A DNA stretch of 64,000 nt from contig JABWDB010000006.1 of NCBI GenBank assembly GCA_019614645.1, forward strand, positions 7,626,001 through 7,690,000, written 5' to 3'. Of the stretch, positions 48,401-60,150 are shown piece after piece. Made by a program: the position numbers and the translations under genes. Below the pieces are notes generated by a model that worked only from the letters and a program-made list of their open reading frames with translations, was not told where the DNA came from and searched no databases. The stretch is from Stratiolaelaps scimitus. Its lineage: Eukaryota > Arthropoda > Arachnida > Mesostigmata > Laelapidae. Numbering within the stretch: position 1 is the first letter of the stretch; each line of letters starts with the position of its first letter.

Positions 48401-48403
48401 GCA

Positions 48404-48433
48404 GTGCTACCACCACAGTAGTGGTGGTAGCAC
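48404..48433. repeat. Perfect 13-bp inverted repeat (hairpin)
   Basis: GTGCTACCACCAC and GTGGTGGTAGCAC flank a 4-nt AGTA loop. The stem is tight and GC-rich. There is no following T-run to suggest a terminator. Confidence 0.95.
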
Positions 48434-48439
48434 AAGTCG

Positions 48440-49690
48440 TTCTCGTACAACTCATCGGCCCTTCTATTTGGTGGTTATTGTACATTCGTATGGGTATCTC
48501 GTATGTGTGTAGGCGCGCGGATAAGCCAGATACGAAAGTTGCAAGCTAGTGTATTTATAATACAGTGTTTTCGGGTAGGAATCCGGGGCATTGTCTTGCT
48601 TTTCCCGATACTCCGCAAGTCTCGCGGTCCCCTCTCCTCTCTCTCTCTCTCTCTATCCTGCGGACTCCCCATCTCAGTTACGCCTCGGTCTTGGCCATCA
48701 TGGCGATTGTGTTCGCACAAGATGCTGAAATCAGGACTTCACGGCCGGCCCAGCGGCGCGCCGGCAAGCAGGGCAACAGACATCGGCAATGCGAACAGTC
48801 GGGATTAGTATGGCCCCCAAGGGGCGCCAGCAGCTCCTTCGGAGATCCACCTGCTTTCGCTTAGTAAATGGTCATGAGATGGGAGAGGGGTTAGATGCGG
48901 TCGAGAAACGATGACCCGCAAAGGATGTGATAATGGCGATGGATGGCGGAGATTTCAACTCCACCAGTTCAGGGTTGGAGGGATGCGTGTGCAGCGGTCG
49001 AGTTTCTCTGAAGTAGCCGTAGGGGAAAAGGGGAGTCTCAGTGGCAACCGAGGGCGTCAGAGCACTCATCCGAAGCCAATGTGCTCTTACAGCCGAGACA
49101 GCAGAACGAAACAACAATGCAACTGGCAATATGGCATGGTGTGGGGCTGCTATTTTGCTGATATCGGCGTAAATGAAACTTGCCAGTTATTGTTAGCAAA
49201 CAAGAAAGCTACCGTTTATGTAGCTTGGTCCATAGACAAAAGATGGTCAACCATAGGGTACTTCGCGTAGAGGTGATATTTTTTTGTTACCTGGGATATC
49301 GACACCAAGAAGCGGACGATAGTCGAAAATATGGACCATGACTTGCTTAATTGACCGTATTGATTTCTGGAGAAAAATATTCTCAGGGCTAGCAGGGCCG
49401 TGTAGCGGCGCACCTTCCATACGCATAGATACATACAATAGGCCCGGGTCGACTTCACATCAGCCGCATATCAGCCCCCCTTAGGACCTATCGAACTAAT
49501 GCGAAAAGCGCTTAACATCAAACTCGGTAACAAGATCGACTTGCGCATTGGAAGCTGTTCCTCTTATAAGTAAGACATAAGCGGTGGGGAAAGTCGATCG
49601 TCGTATAAGATAAATGCGTCATAGAATCGGTTATTTCAATGTGTCATTTTATTCACCGATGGAACTCACGTGGAAACATGGGTGTGCCTG
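48440..49690. other. GC-rich then mixed stretch, no recognised gene
   Basis: (CT)n at about 48640-48654. Frames at 48503-48864 and 48911-49270 (plus) and 48872-49129 (minus) overlap and show no domain. Confidence 0.4.
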
Positions 49691-49694
49691 GTCG

Positions 49695-49703
49695 TATAAA
49701 AAA
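49695..49703 (+). promoter_or_regulatory. Possible TATA box
   Basis: TATAAAAAA followed by GGCCGG is a strong TATA-type element. About 115 bases downstream lies the 17-bp hairpin at 49814-49853. The arrangement recalls an LTR or small Pol II unit, but paired LTRs and target duplications were not found. Confidence 0.25.
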
Positions 49704-49813
49704 GGCCGGACATGAGTACCTCGGTTGGTGAGTCGTGTGGGTGAGACAAGCTGCCTGACAAGTCCTGTGAAGGGTGCTGCTATCTATTGCCTGGTGTAAC
49801 GGAGGGCACAAGA

Positions 49814-49853
49814 GGGTGCGCGTAGTCTCCTCGGTGGGAGACTACACGCACCC
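49814..49853. repeat. 17-bp inverted repeat (hairpin)
   Basis: GGGTGCGCGTAGTCTCC and GGAGACTACACGCACCC pair except at the eighth position, around a 6-nt TCGGTG loop. Confidence 0.95.
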
Positions 49854-49933
49854 GCTTTGATTTAAGATTTACAAACAAGGTTATGTTTGGACAATTTCAG
49901 TACCATTTGTTTTTATCATGTTCGACCGGCGTG

Positions 49934-50090
49934 GTGCGTGCGTGCGCGCGTGGCAATCGGAGGAGACACGTAGGTGCACGGATTCGATCCCCACCGTTGC
50001 ACATTTGCTTTTAAAGGGGTCTGTCTTATCAAGTAATGCCGAAAGCACTACCGTGGACGAATGTTGGCTGTGAGCCAGCCCGGAAAAAAA
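49934..50090 (+). mobile_element. SINE family 1, full length with A-tail
   Basis: The tRNA-like head has an A-box-like TGGCAATCGGAGG at 49951 and a B-box-like GGATTCGATCCCC at 49980. The body includes CACCGTTGCACATTTGC, TTTTAAAGGGGTCTG and AGTAATGCCGAAAGCA, then CTACCGTGGACG and AATGTTGGCTGTGAGCCAGC. The 3' end is CCCGG plus seven A, abutting a (TA)n tract. It is the reference copy for the family; all other copies match it in order. Confidence 0.85.
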
Positions 50091-51470
50091 TTATATATAT
50101 ATATATATAGAAAAACGATTCAGCTGAACGCTGACGTCCGACACATGTCTATGGGCTGACCACCATTGAGACGATAAAATCGGACTGAATTCGCTCTGGG
50201 TTCGTATTACGTACTCTGTCTGGAATAACCAGCCTTTTTAGGTGACCTTACAAATACGAGGCAAATTGTTCCAAAAGGTGCAATGGATTAACAAACACGT
50301 CTAGATATCGAGTTCGGGCGGGGTTGATGGCCTCTATTGACTAGCCGCACGGAACGGTCGCTTTCGGCAGCTTTCGGCTCATCGTATCCCCAAAAGTATC
50401 GTGAAATGATACAAATTCACTTTTGGCGTTATATATATATATATATATATAATACTACTAAACTTTATATGCTATTACCATTGAGCGAAACACATACGCT
50501 ATCCTTGGATTGAGTTTATTTTAAAAATATAGATATATAATTTCTTTCAGCAATCATATTATATACATAATTTCCAATGCAACGTATAACAACGATAAAC
50601 GTGGAACAAACCTCTTGCCAAAACCTGTGTGGGGGCCTCTTATATCCCATCCGGAGCTCAATGGGATCAGTTATCTCGAATGAATCAGTAATCAGTTTAA
50701 ACGAATGGTCGCCATACTCTTATTACTATAAAAAGCTGTCTAGCAGGCTGGCAGTATAAATCGGCTGACCTTTTTGAGCATGTTATGTTTAATCATATCA
50801 AGGATGATTTTGAGTAAACGAAGCGCAATGTATATTTTTATCTGTAATTAGTAATTAGCATTTGTGCTCTTCTGGATACACATAAATTGAAACTAAATGA
50901 GCGTTATAACTTCGTCAGACTATCTAATTAGCATATTTTACCAGTGCCAACTAATCACGGTTGCTTACCTTTCTATCTACATCGCATATGAACCTTGTCA
51001 TATTGTCATATAACCTTGTCATACCTATTGAATCTGATAGGGGAATCAATGGCAGCATAGATTGAACTGTCAATGGTAAAGACTGAATAGATGCTCGTCG
51101 TAATGGTGGCTTATATATATATATATATATATATCTATAGCTTATGTATTCCAGGAAACGCACAAAAGTGCAATCTGGGTAAGTCCATTAGGAAGCATCT
51201 TGGCGACATAATACAGCATTCCCACTCTGTCTTTCTCTAACAAATATTATACTTGTGCGTACCTTACGACTCATGTGGGAATAACCAAGGGTTCGTCGGG
51301 TGTCTTTGCCACCACATAACGGGCAGGTGTCTAAACAATTTGCTACATTGCACCTGATCAGCTTCGCGGTCCGGGCAACGTGGGTTAACCCTTATACTAA
51401 GGTGTTCTCGAATAGTAAACCTAAGGATTACCAGTTTGCGAATTGGACAACGATTTCAGCGATAGGGTGA
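50091..51470. other. AT-rich stretch with TA microsatellites
   Basis: (TA)n at 50092-50109, 50431-50450 and 51113-51136. A repeated ACCTTGTCATA motif occurs near 50992-51024. No gene was recognised. Confidence 0.5.
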
Positions 51471-51472
51471 AA

Positions 51473-51535
51473 TTTTCCGGGCTGACTCTTAGCCAACATT
51501 TAACGTCCACGGTACTGCTTTCAGCAATAGCCTAA
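51473..51535 (-). mobile_element. SINE family 1, 3' fragment
   Basis: TTTTCCGGGCTGACTCTTAG, then CCAACATTTAACGTCCACGG and TACTGCTTTCAGCAATAG, match the family 3' third closely, with the A-run preserved as TTTT on this strand. Confidence 0.75.
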
Positions 51536-52185
51536 CAATTTCTAAAATATCGTTTGCTCTATCACTCTCTATTATACTTATCGTCTACAATAAGATGCAT
51601 TTAGAGGTAAGCGCTAACTACTCCCTAAGGGTGGATTTAGTAAACGACTAAATGTATATTTATGTATAAAATACAAATATTTATTCATATTTGTCGTATC
51701 CTGTTGTGTTTAATTAAATTGTATTATATAAGGTGGACTTGGATATTCACTTCAATGTACCGTAACGACCATACTACTAGCAACATCACACTTGAGAGAG
51801 CCTAATTAGAAGTCATACCATAATTGTTGTATCATCGCTGCCATTGCACGAGAAACGGTTCGTACGCCAGGCAAATTTCTCCTAGAAATACAGATAGATA
51901 GATGGAGAGAGAGAGAGGTATTAATGGTGTGACACGAACTGAGCAATTCTAAATCAACCTTAAATGATTCTCCCTCGCGTATGAACTGTGCCCTATGCAT
52001 GTGAGCTACTCCGAACGTTTATAATGGAAACGCCGAAGAGGAATCGTCAGTTCAATTAGCCTGATCTATTATACTTCAAGTTTGGGTCTCTGCCAAGAGG
52101 TTCGTCTTGGGTCGGAGTAATACATTGTGTAGATTAGTACTGCACGCTTGCAGGCAGAAAGAGTTGTAAAATACAGTGAATGATA
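51536..52185. other. AT-rich stretch, no recognised gene
   Basis: Short GATA/GA-rich patch near 51891-51916. Nothing else was seen. Confidence 0.5.
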
Positions 52186-52189
52186 GTAT

Positions 52190-52262
52190 TTATATAGTAG
52201 CGTACAAGAGAACTTGAGCATTGCGAAATTGCAGTTCCTTTAAGAAAGCAGTCAAGCTTCAT
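52190..52262 (+). mobile_element. SINE family 2, degraded 3' part
   Basis: CTTGAGCATTGCGAAATTGC followed by AGTTCCTTTAAGAAAGCAGT corresponds to the family body and the start of its tail. The AATAAACC repeats are mutated. Confidence 0.55.
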
Positions 52263-52869
52263 ATTGAGCTTTACCATAACGACAGGACGCCAAACAACGA
52301 TTTAATTCATGGTTAGATACCGCGCGTTTAAGAGGCTACATATCATCTATGAGTAGTTATAGGCAGTAAGGGGAGTTAGGGTTCGGGGGAGTTTGATACG
52401 AATGTAAATAAGATTACCATAAAGGAATGACAGGGTAAACGAGCACAAAGATATCAGTCAAGTGTTTATCTTTCATGGAACATATTTTAACCCTTCGAAA
52501 TAAGTCGGGTTTGTTTTATTTTCTCTGTACGAGAACAATTAGCACTTCATTACGAGTTAATGACTTTTACTTTTTGGCCCCTTTCTAGATCATCCCGATG
52601 TTAATGTTTCAACGTTTTTTTTTTTGACAGGCACTTGCATGGCATTGTTCGAACTTCACCTGGCATCGCGTCCAAATTGACATCAACAGCGGGAGAGATC
52701 ATGATATTATCCGTAATCCATCTATTACTTTTGACCTTTATCTGCATCTATTTTCCCCCATGACCGTCCTATCCAAAGCTGTCAATTTTTCGACTGCGAA
52801 CACATCGAGATAATACAAGAACACTCATTCTCTGATCTCATCTATTCTCTTCGTTACTCATCGTGACAG
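52263..52869. other. AT-rich sequence ending in a strong acceptor-like tract
   Basis: No gene was recognised. The last 40 bases are pyrimidine-rich (CTCTGATCTCATCTATTCTC… ending CATCGTGACAG) and look like a branch point, tract and 3' splice site for the exon candidate that follows. Confidence 0.35.
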
Positions 52870-53040
52870 ATATCGCGCCACGGAGCCATATTCTAGCCGT
52901 CTGTATCACAGCTGTCGTTGTCGTTACCAGCATCGCGCTGGCTTACCAAGTTTCGTTCGCAACGGGTGAAGGCACACACATCGTACCCGGCGCACATATT
53001 GACACTAAAACTGATCCGTCAGCGACTTCAGAGCGTAGAG
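52870..53040 (+). CDS. Candidate transmembrane exon, unknown protein
   Basis: This is the best exon-like segment in the window. A long pyrimidine-rich acceptor ends in ACAG at 52869 and a good donor GTGAGG follows at 53041. The 171-base interval (divisible by three, phase 1 at both ends) is open in the splice-compatible frame. It reads IAPRSHILAVCITAVVVVTS, then IALAYQVSFATGEGTHIVPG and a polar SATSERR end. The middle is a clear single membrane-spanning segment of about 20 residues. There is no in-frame ATG, so this would be an internal exon of a membrane protein on the plus strand. The frame also continues past the donor to 53237, but less convincingly. No family was recognised. Confidence 0.38.
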
Positions 53041-55860
53041 GTGAGGGAGCACGCGTAGATCGACGCCTCGCGCATCCAACCAGCAATCCATTTTTATATG
53101 GCAAATGCCGCTGTACTATTCATGCATCCAATCCGCCATCATATGTCAACTGTGTGACTCTCCTCACAGCCGTTGGCCATCATGAACATCTCTGTGAGAC
53201 GACTCCGGCGGCCCGTAGACAGGACGGCGATGTATAATAGCAGGTGTGTAAATGCTGTGGGCGCATCTCACTATGCTATGCATGGCGGCTGCCCTTACGA
53301 ACTTGCCACGTACACTACCATAGACATGGACAGCGGCAGCTGGCAAAGTATAGCACAATAGTCCTGACGAGACCAGCAGTAATAGCAGAGAGACTGTGGC
53401 TCCTGCCGCGGTAGAGACTGGTTGTAGGGAGGCATCTAATATAATAATAAATTCTGAATAATGAGACCACAACGTGACACTAATTTTTACCGTTCGCTCT
53501 CTCTCTCTCTCTCTCGCTCGCTCTCACAGGAGGTCATGGAGAGACCAGCGGAGCAGCTCGCCAAGAGGTCAGTTGCCAGAGGGCCCATTGCCAACTGCAG
53601 TCTAACCCGGCGGTGTACCCACATCGAAACTAGCAGTGTTAAACGGCCCACTAAAACTGAGCTGCCGATTCCTGTGGCCGGCCGCTTACTCTGCCACGGC
53701 TATCAACGGGCCGCGTTCATATACAAACGTCCGTAGCGTAAACAAGTGCTCGGGGGTGTGCGGGTACGAACCGAGCGCGGGTCTCGCTGCATTTAGCCAA
53801 TCCCACTATTGTTTTTACGATTATTATCAATTTATATGGCAGCCTACGGCGGCTGAATAGGCTCCTCACCTGCTTCGCTAGTCTGAGGCGAGGCTTCATT
53901 TACCTGCGATTTCGCAGTTCGCTTTTGGCGCTATACTGTGACAAGAGGGCATTGAATAGCAGGAGAAATTTATAGAAAAGGGCTATCCATTGCGATCAAT
54001 GTTTTGATCGATATTTAATCGTTCTGCTAACAGCGTTGTGAGTATTTGTGTCTGTAGGAAAATGGTTGTTGGTGTTGTTCATTCCTGCTTAAATTTCTTC
54101 CATTCGCCAGTGCGAAGATTCATCAGTGATAAAACAAGAGCGCTGGATGCTTATCAAAGGTTTGTGCCGAGGGCTGCGAATTGAAACGATTCTACCAGTT
54201 AACAGTCAAATGAAATCGGCAAGTGGGGCGAGGTTAATCTCATTTTTCTTTCTTTCTATTTTCTATTTCCTTTTCAATATAATATTTGCTAGAGAATATT
54301 TCTTATATCCATTAATTCGAAACTACAGAAAAGCGACAGGGGGTCAGTCCCTATTCTTGTTGGTCACTTCGTATTGCCGGAACAGCGGCAGCCTCAAAGC
54401 TGTCATAAAGTTTCGTGCTTTGGAATCGCTATGCGGCCACTTGTTCGAACGTAAACTCTCCGCTGGTAAACAGAGCAAATATTTGTTCTATGTAAACATC
54501 TTGCATGTTATTTATACATGGTAGAGTGTTACCAGTTGTAGGAGCACTTTTGGCGCAATCGAAATAGGTGTCTATAGAATCTTTAAAAAAAGAAGCGCCA
54601 ATGTAACATCAAATTGTACTGATACGATAACTCTACGAGTTTGAAAGTGAAGTCGGAAACAGTTGATCACTGTAAAGTGCAGCAGATTCCTATTTAGCAG
54701 TGACAATCCTTCTAGTGATATACAATTCCAATCTCTTACGGTATATGTCTTGCACGAAAAGCGAATTGCGTCTAACGTCCAAGTCATTTAGGCGTCGTTT
54801 CGGAACGACGAAGCGCTGCACGCTTGTATGCGTGGTAGCGTTCGTCCGTAAGCTCTGCGCGATCAATAGGCTGGCTAAAATTAGGTGCCCTGCAATCCTA
54901 CATAGGTGTCATGGATTTCGCTAGTCTGCATTGATTACAGTGTATAATTTATCATAGACATCGCATACGCGGAGTATCAGTATTATAGCATCAGATAAGC
55001 ATAGAATGGATACAATATGTTGCCCCATCTTTGCGCCATCGCCAAATACGTATTTTAACATACACACAAATGCTCCCCCCCAGGCGGAATCTGACTTCAG
55101 ATCGCCATCGCTATAGTTGAAGGAATAATAATATATTCACATGGTGAAAAAGGTAATTGTGTGGGCGCGAACAATTGCTCCATAATTATGATAATCTATG
55201 AATGCGATGCACTATAGTTATTCAATAAAGTAGCCTTGATTTGACTTAGTGCCTATAGGTGGTATTCAGGTAGTTTCTATTCAGGGTTACTGTTTTTTTT
55301 TCTTAAATGACTATCAAGGTATACGGCAGAATGCTTCGATTGCCTTTCATACAGCGATTTCGCTCGCTAATTCGCTAATGTTCTAATACAGATTTTATAT
55401 GACATCGTGAATAGTTCAAGTAGCATTCTTGCAGGTTTTTCGAATATACCAAAATAGTAAATACCCAGTTTAGTATGTTGTCGAAAAGATGGCGTAAAAA
55501 AATTATAGCCATAATTTTCAGTAGGCTAACGACATGAGGTCATCAGAGAACTCTGAAAGCGTTAAATTATAGATGGCAAAGATGTCCGCTTTCGTAATAT
55601 CGAGCACTTGCAGCTGTCGAGTCGCGGATTTGAATTGTGCGGGCTTCGTTCGCTACCTACAGGAATAGTCCCCGACTGATGCTATTATTATTGGGCGGCC
55701 TAGCTTAAATAAATCATAGTACATATATCGGTTATCATTACAGGCACTCTACCAATACGTTCTCAATCGAAATATTAGAGCTAGATTAGCACCACGACCA
55801 ACTCGAATAATTAGACGAATGCTTCATTACGAGCGTGTATCGTTAGTTACAGAAACGATT
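53041..55860. other. Mixed then AT-rich stretch, no recognised gene
   Basis: (CT)n at about 53499-53515. A 54126-54524 frame (plus) without an ATG start is probably chance. A possible worn tRNA-like head lies near 55615-55650. Confidence 0.4.
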
Positions 55861-57600
55861 AGTGCAGCACACGGCTGCTTTTAGTGCCGCTGACAAACGA
55901 AGCAAACCTCCACGGTGCGTTTTTCTCGCTAGACGAGGAGACTGTGGAAGCTCTAACAGGACGCTGACTTCCTTCCCGTGTCCACGGGGTCTCGCACCTG
56001 CCGGTTCCCACAGCCAGGACCGCGCTCGTTTAGTCGCTTGGCTTCGCTAAGTTGAGTTGGGTTGTGTTTGCTTGGTAAGGGGAGTGGTTGTGATTATTGC
56101 GAACAGGGATCATCTCAGCGTTGCTGCTGCTGCTGCTGCAAGGGCTATCCCGCGTATCCCTCCATGTGGTAAGCAGGCTTGGGAGGAACGGTGCTGCCGC
56201 CGAACGGGTATAACAACTCTTGAAGTCCCGAAGCCCCCTATGGGTGTCGGATAATCAATCTGCTAAATAATCGAGTCCTCTTCCTTTTCCCCCTTGTCTC
56301 CTCCCGTACTTTAGCTCTGCCGTACTACAGATAAATATCCTTATGAGGGAGGGATCGCTCGTCTCTTCTCGCCACCAATCGCCCCGCGTAAATCCAACAG
56401 GCAGCTTGGAGCACAGAGGGCCGCCGAAACGACTAGGGAATTACCGACACCGGTCCAACTCCGTTAGCCAGACTCCCGATGCTGCTGCTACTGCGAATGC
56501 CGCCACCTGCCTCTTCGCTCCCCGGCCACCGCTAACACCGCTGTCGTAGGGGTTCATACAGCCAGTTACTAAGATCTGCAAGGAAGAACCTGCTTGGTCG
56601 TTCGCCCTGTCGTCACTTGCCTACTTCTTGGACTTGATACAGGGTGCTCGAAAAGCGGCGCAATATAGGGGCAACCAAGCAAATTTTGACGATCTCGAAG
56701 GCAACCTTTAGCGAATTTTTCGTTTTTTTGCTGTCCTGTTGACATACATTTATGTATTAGCATGTTCTAAAACAAAAATTATACGAAAACTTTTTTGCTT
56801 AATGTCTCACCATAGCTTCAAGATTTTCAGCGAACTCCCACCATAGCTTCAGGTGTCGGCAACTTTGATGTTCATTGGAATCATCGTTTGTGTGCTCATT
56901 TCTTCTTTGCTTCAAAGTACGCGTTCCTAAAGTTTGTAGTTGCTGATCAAAAATCGAATCGTTTTGCGTAACTATTTGAACATACTGTAGCTTCACACAT
57001 TGTCAACTGACATCGGTGTGCACCTCAGCGGTGCGCCCTCAGCACATCTTTTGGCACCCGAGGTTCGAGATGGGAGGATGAAATCTTGATATCTACCAGC
57101 CGCAAAGCAGCATCTCTTCCTCTAGGTTTCGCTGCTATCAAAGAAGCTAGGGTGGCTTGGGCAAAGACGGACGCTGCTGATCTCTCTGCAGAGCGTTCTC
57201 TTGCACCCGGGGGCCCTTGCCTCCTTAGTGAGAGCTGCCCCGCCAGGTTCTCCGTTAGTGGGTGCGTTCTGGCGTTTCAGGGTGGCGATAGGCTCGCCGG
57301 TCCACAGGTCCGGCTGCCGGTGATGGCCAGTGCAGCGCTCACCGTGGGCGTCCAGATTGCTTCGTGCAGCTAACGAGCTGCTGCCTCAGCTCGGCCGATA
57401 TTTCACATCGAAATTGTCAACCTGCCAGGCCTTCGCCCAGCACTCGGCCTGTCCGAGAGCACCCCGGTTAGTCTACTCAGCGATCTAGCTACCCGTTTGT
57501 TGGCTGTGGGTGGATGGATGCCACTGGATTTCGTATTTTCCAAGGGGACATTGCGGGAGCGCAAGACGGACGGGTGGCCAAAAAGCGCTTCGAAAGAGAA
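55861..57600. other. GC-rich block, no recognised gene
   Basis: Contains (TGC)6 at 56122-56139. The 57086-57373 frame has an Ala/Gly/Ser-rich product without a domain. Confidence 0.45.
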
Positions 57601-57792
57601 ACAAGGCGGGAATTGAAAACGGTTAGTATATTGCCATTACTGTGGTTCTTCCACCTGCTTCGCGCTCCTTCGCCATGATGTGCGATCGTAGTTTCCTTTT
57701 GTAGACGATGTATTCTCTCCTCGGAGCTCCTTATTCCTCGGAATAATGCTAAAGCAGTTCCAAGTGTATCGTATCATTTTGTGATCTTTTAG

Positions 57793-58015
57793 TATCTCCG
57801 ATTGCTATTTGATAACTCCTGTCCTGGGCATATTCGATAACTCGGGCAGAGAGTTTCCTTTAAACGTCCCTCTTCCGTATGCTCTGCGCGATTCCGCAGC
57901 GCTAACGATTCTCAAGTGCACCATATATAGTTATGATAACTCAGGACTGAAAGACGAAGAAATACGCGTTCTTGGTCCAAGGAGCCGAATGATGTACTTG
58001 CTTCTCACGGTTTCT
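57793..58015 (+). CDS. Weak candidate exon, unknown
   Basis: GTGATCTTTTAG at 57781-57792 is acceptor-like and GTGAGC at about 58016 is donor-like. Between them one frame is open and balanced: SDCYLITPVLGIFDNSGREF, then PLNVPLPYALRDSAALTILK, ending with LLLTVS. There is no ATG at the start and no recognised family. Confidence 0.22.
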
Positions 58016-59443
58016 CAGTGAGCGCTGCCAGTTGACTGTACCGCTGTTGAAAAGGTACTTCTACACATGTTCGCAAAAAGTTTACACTTTATCCTGTCAT
58101 AACTATATACTGATATTAAATGGTATTATGTTCCAATAAAATACATTTAAGCAGATCAAGCTGCCATCGGCAACACCTTTTTTTCATATACTCTTGGTTA
58201 TGAGTCATAAAGGGTTGAATCCTACGTATGCGGCTAGCTCCAAGCGGCTTCTCTTTATTGTCCTGTCGATTCAAATAGTCTTCAACATAAGAGTGTAGGC
58301 GGAGGTCATTCTATTCTCGATCTCGTCCGCCTCTTGATTGTCCGATATCGGTCAAGTACCTACTGCTTGGCAAGGCTAGTAGGGCCGGTATCGGCGGCAG
58401 TGCAAAGTAATGGATTGTGTAATGAAGTATATTTAATCGAATCTGAAGGTCGAGTGGTGCCGAGTAGAAGCTTGAGGAACCTAGCCAGACCTAAGAACCA
58501 ACCGCCAGAGCTCTGCCTGAATCGAACGGAAAGCATAACAGGCAGAATCGGACGTACGCTTGGCCTGAGCAATAAGAGACGGCTTCGAGGAGCCGCGCCT
58601 GGGGGGGGGTCGGGAGCCGAGCACAGGGTAAGGGAACAGAACATTCGACTACTGGCTGACTACAGAGAGCCTATTGTGAGCTGGGCTTGCTGTCCGCGAA
58701 GCTCCTGTCGGGACCATTGTAATCCATGTTCGGCTGTGTCCTCCTTCCTTTTTTCCTCTCCATGCCACCCGCGCTGTCTCTCTTCCTATCTACCTCTATC
58801 TCGCCCTGTCCCGTTCCGTTGCCAGACACTGCCCCAAGGGGCGGAAAAGCCTACGCCCCCGTTCAAGGATTCCTCTTCTCCTACAGCTCCATCTCTGCCT
58901 CTTGGACGCGCCCTGAATGTCAAGTGTCTTCTGCTGTCTTCGTCTTCTTTTTCCCATTCTTGCTGCAGCGGTGGTACCACGGCTCTCCCCCTTGCCTAGC
59001 CATGATTTCTTCTCCGTGACGCTCCGTCCAATTGTGCTCGCCATGAACTCCACCGCACAACTCCATCGCGCCGGGAGTTCCATCTCCCTCTGCTGGTCGT
59101 CGCCTGAATTCCCCGTGCTCCTTTCTCCTGTGCGTGTTCCGACCGGACCATTCTTCCAAGCGGCGGTATCGCCGCCCCGCCCCCCCCTCTTATAGGGAAT
59201 TGAGAGACGAAGAAGAAGGCAGATCCTCCATCGAAACTCAAAGTTCCTGCAGTGGGAGCATATTATTCCATTGCCACCATGATCCCATTCGCGATGCCTT
59301 GCGGTGGCTGCCGCGACAGCGGCGGCATCCCGCGTGAACTTCGACGTCAACAACGACGATGACGACTACGACAAATACAACAACATCAACAACCCCCCTC
59401 CAACCGGATAACGCGAGCTGGATCAGCAGCGTCCGCGCATACC

Positions 59444-59451
59444 TATAAAAA
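59444..59451 (+). promoter_or_regulatory. Possible TATA box
   Basis: TATAAAAA between CATACC and GCGCGGCG, with an initiator-like TTCAACTC about 17 bases further on (closer than usual). It is a strong-looking core element in a GC-rich block with no downstream gene identified. Confidence 0.25.
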
Positions 59452-59782
59452 GCGCGGCGTTCAACTCCGTTGGCTAAGACAGCCCCACCTCGGCGCCACC
59501 TTCCGCAAACGGTCGGTCTCCGTCGCTCGCTCCCCGTGGGCCCTTCGGCCAGCAAAGCCAGTCAGGCACAAATCGTTCAGCGTCAAACCCCGGCGTCGCG
59601 GCATCCTCTTGACTCGTCTTTGAACGAGTGGAAGATCTGTTTCTGATGGATTTGCACCACACATAGTATTACAGCGTCCGAGATCCTCGCTCACAATGGT
59701 GTCGCAATGACACCGACGCGTCCAACCTTCTGCTATCCTATGAGAAAAACAACTATGGCAAAGCGAACACAGCACGCAAGCT

Positions 59783-59785
<3 letters not shown>

Positions 59786-59822
<37 letters not shown>
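59786..59822. repeat. (CT)n microsatellite
   Basis: About 18 CT units, with a TTTCTCTTT lead-in. Confidence 0.95.
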
Positions 59823-59825
<3 letters not shown>

Positions 59826-60150
59826 GGTCCGCCTCACACGAAGGGCATCCTCGGTTTCTTTTGCCCCGTTCTGATTGAGCCGGTCTGAATGTCAGCTGCA
59901 TATACGGACGATAGAGAGCACGGGTCGTAGCGAACGAACGATACGACGCCCACGGGCCAATGACATTCAAATTCGCCACCAACAACCCACACTGGGCCGG
60001 GTTCCGCGACTCCGTTTGTTGTTCTCTATCAGAGCGAACATTTCCAATAGTGAATGAACGGCGTATTCCTCAACGGGGTGTGACAAACGGTGGGGGATAC
60101 GTGTAGTCGCAATCGAGGCGCTTCAAGCAGTGGAACTTGTGGTGGACTAG

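Larger units (their letters stand above)
58320..60150. other. GC-rich block, no recognised gene
   Basis: Long frames on both strands (221 codons plus at 58334, 185 minus at 58796, 174 minus at 59461) are Arg/Ser/Pro-rich or microsatellite-derived (for example an ER run from the CT tract). None has a domain. Confidence 0.5.

Noticed and set aside
49640..49810. Solo LTR bounded by TGTG…CACA
   Set aside because: No target-site duplication and no second copy in the window. The four-base ends are too short to trust, so only the TATA site was kept.
51755..51800. Similarity to 5S rRNA (AACGACCATACTAC)
   Set aside because: Only a dozen bases resemble it; the internal control region and the rest of the gene are absent.
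54126..54524. 132-codon AT-rich frame with a hydrophobic FFFLSIFYFLF segment
   Set aside because: GTG start, Phe/Leu/Ile runs typical of AT-rich translation, no splice borders.
58334..58999. 221-codon plus-strand frame
   Set aside because: Non-ATG start, Ser/Pro/Cys-rich low complexity, overlaps long minus-strand frames. No family or splice support.
59461..59985. 174-codon minus-strand frame
   Set aside because: Contains a long Glu-Arg run made only by the CT microsatellite. No domain.
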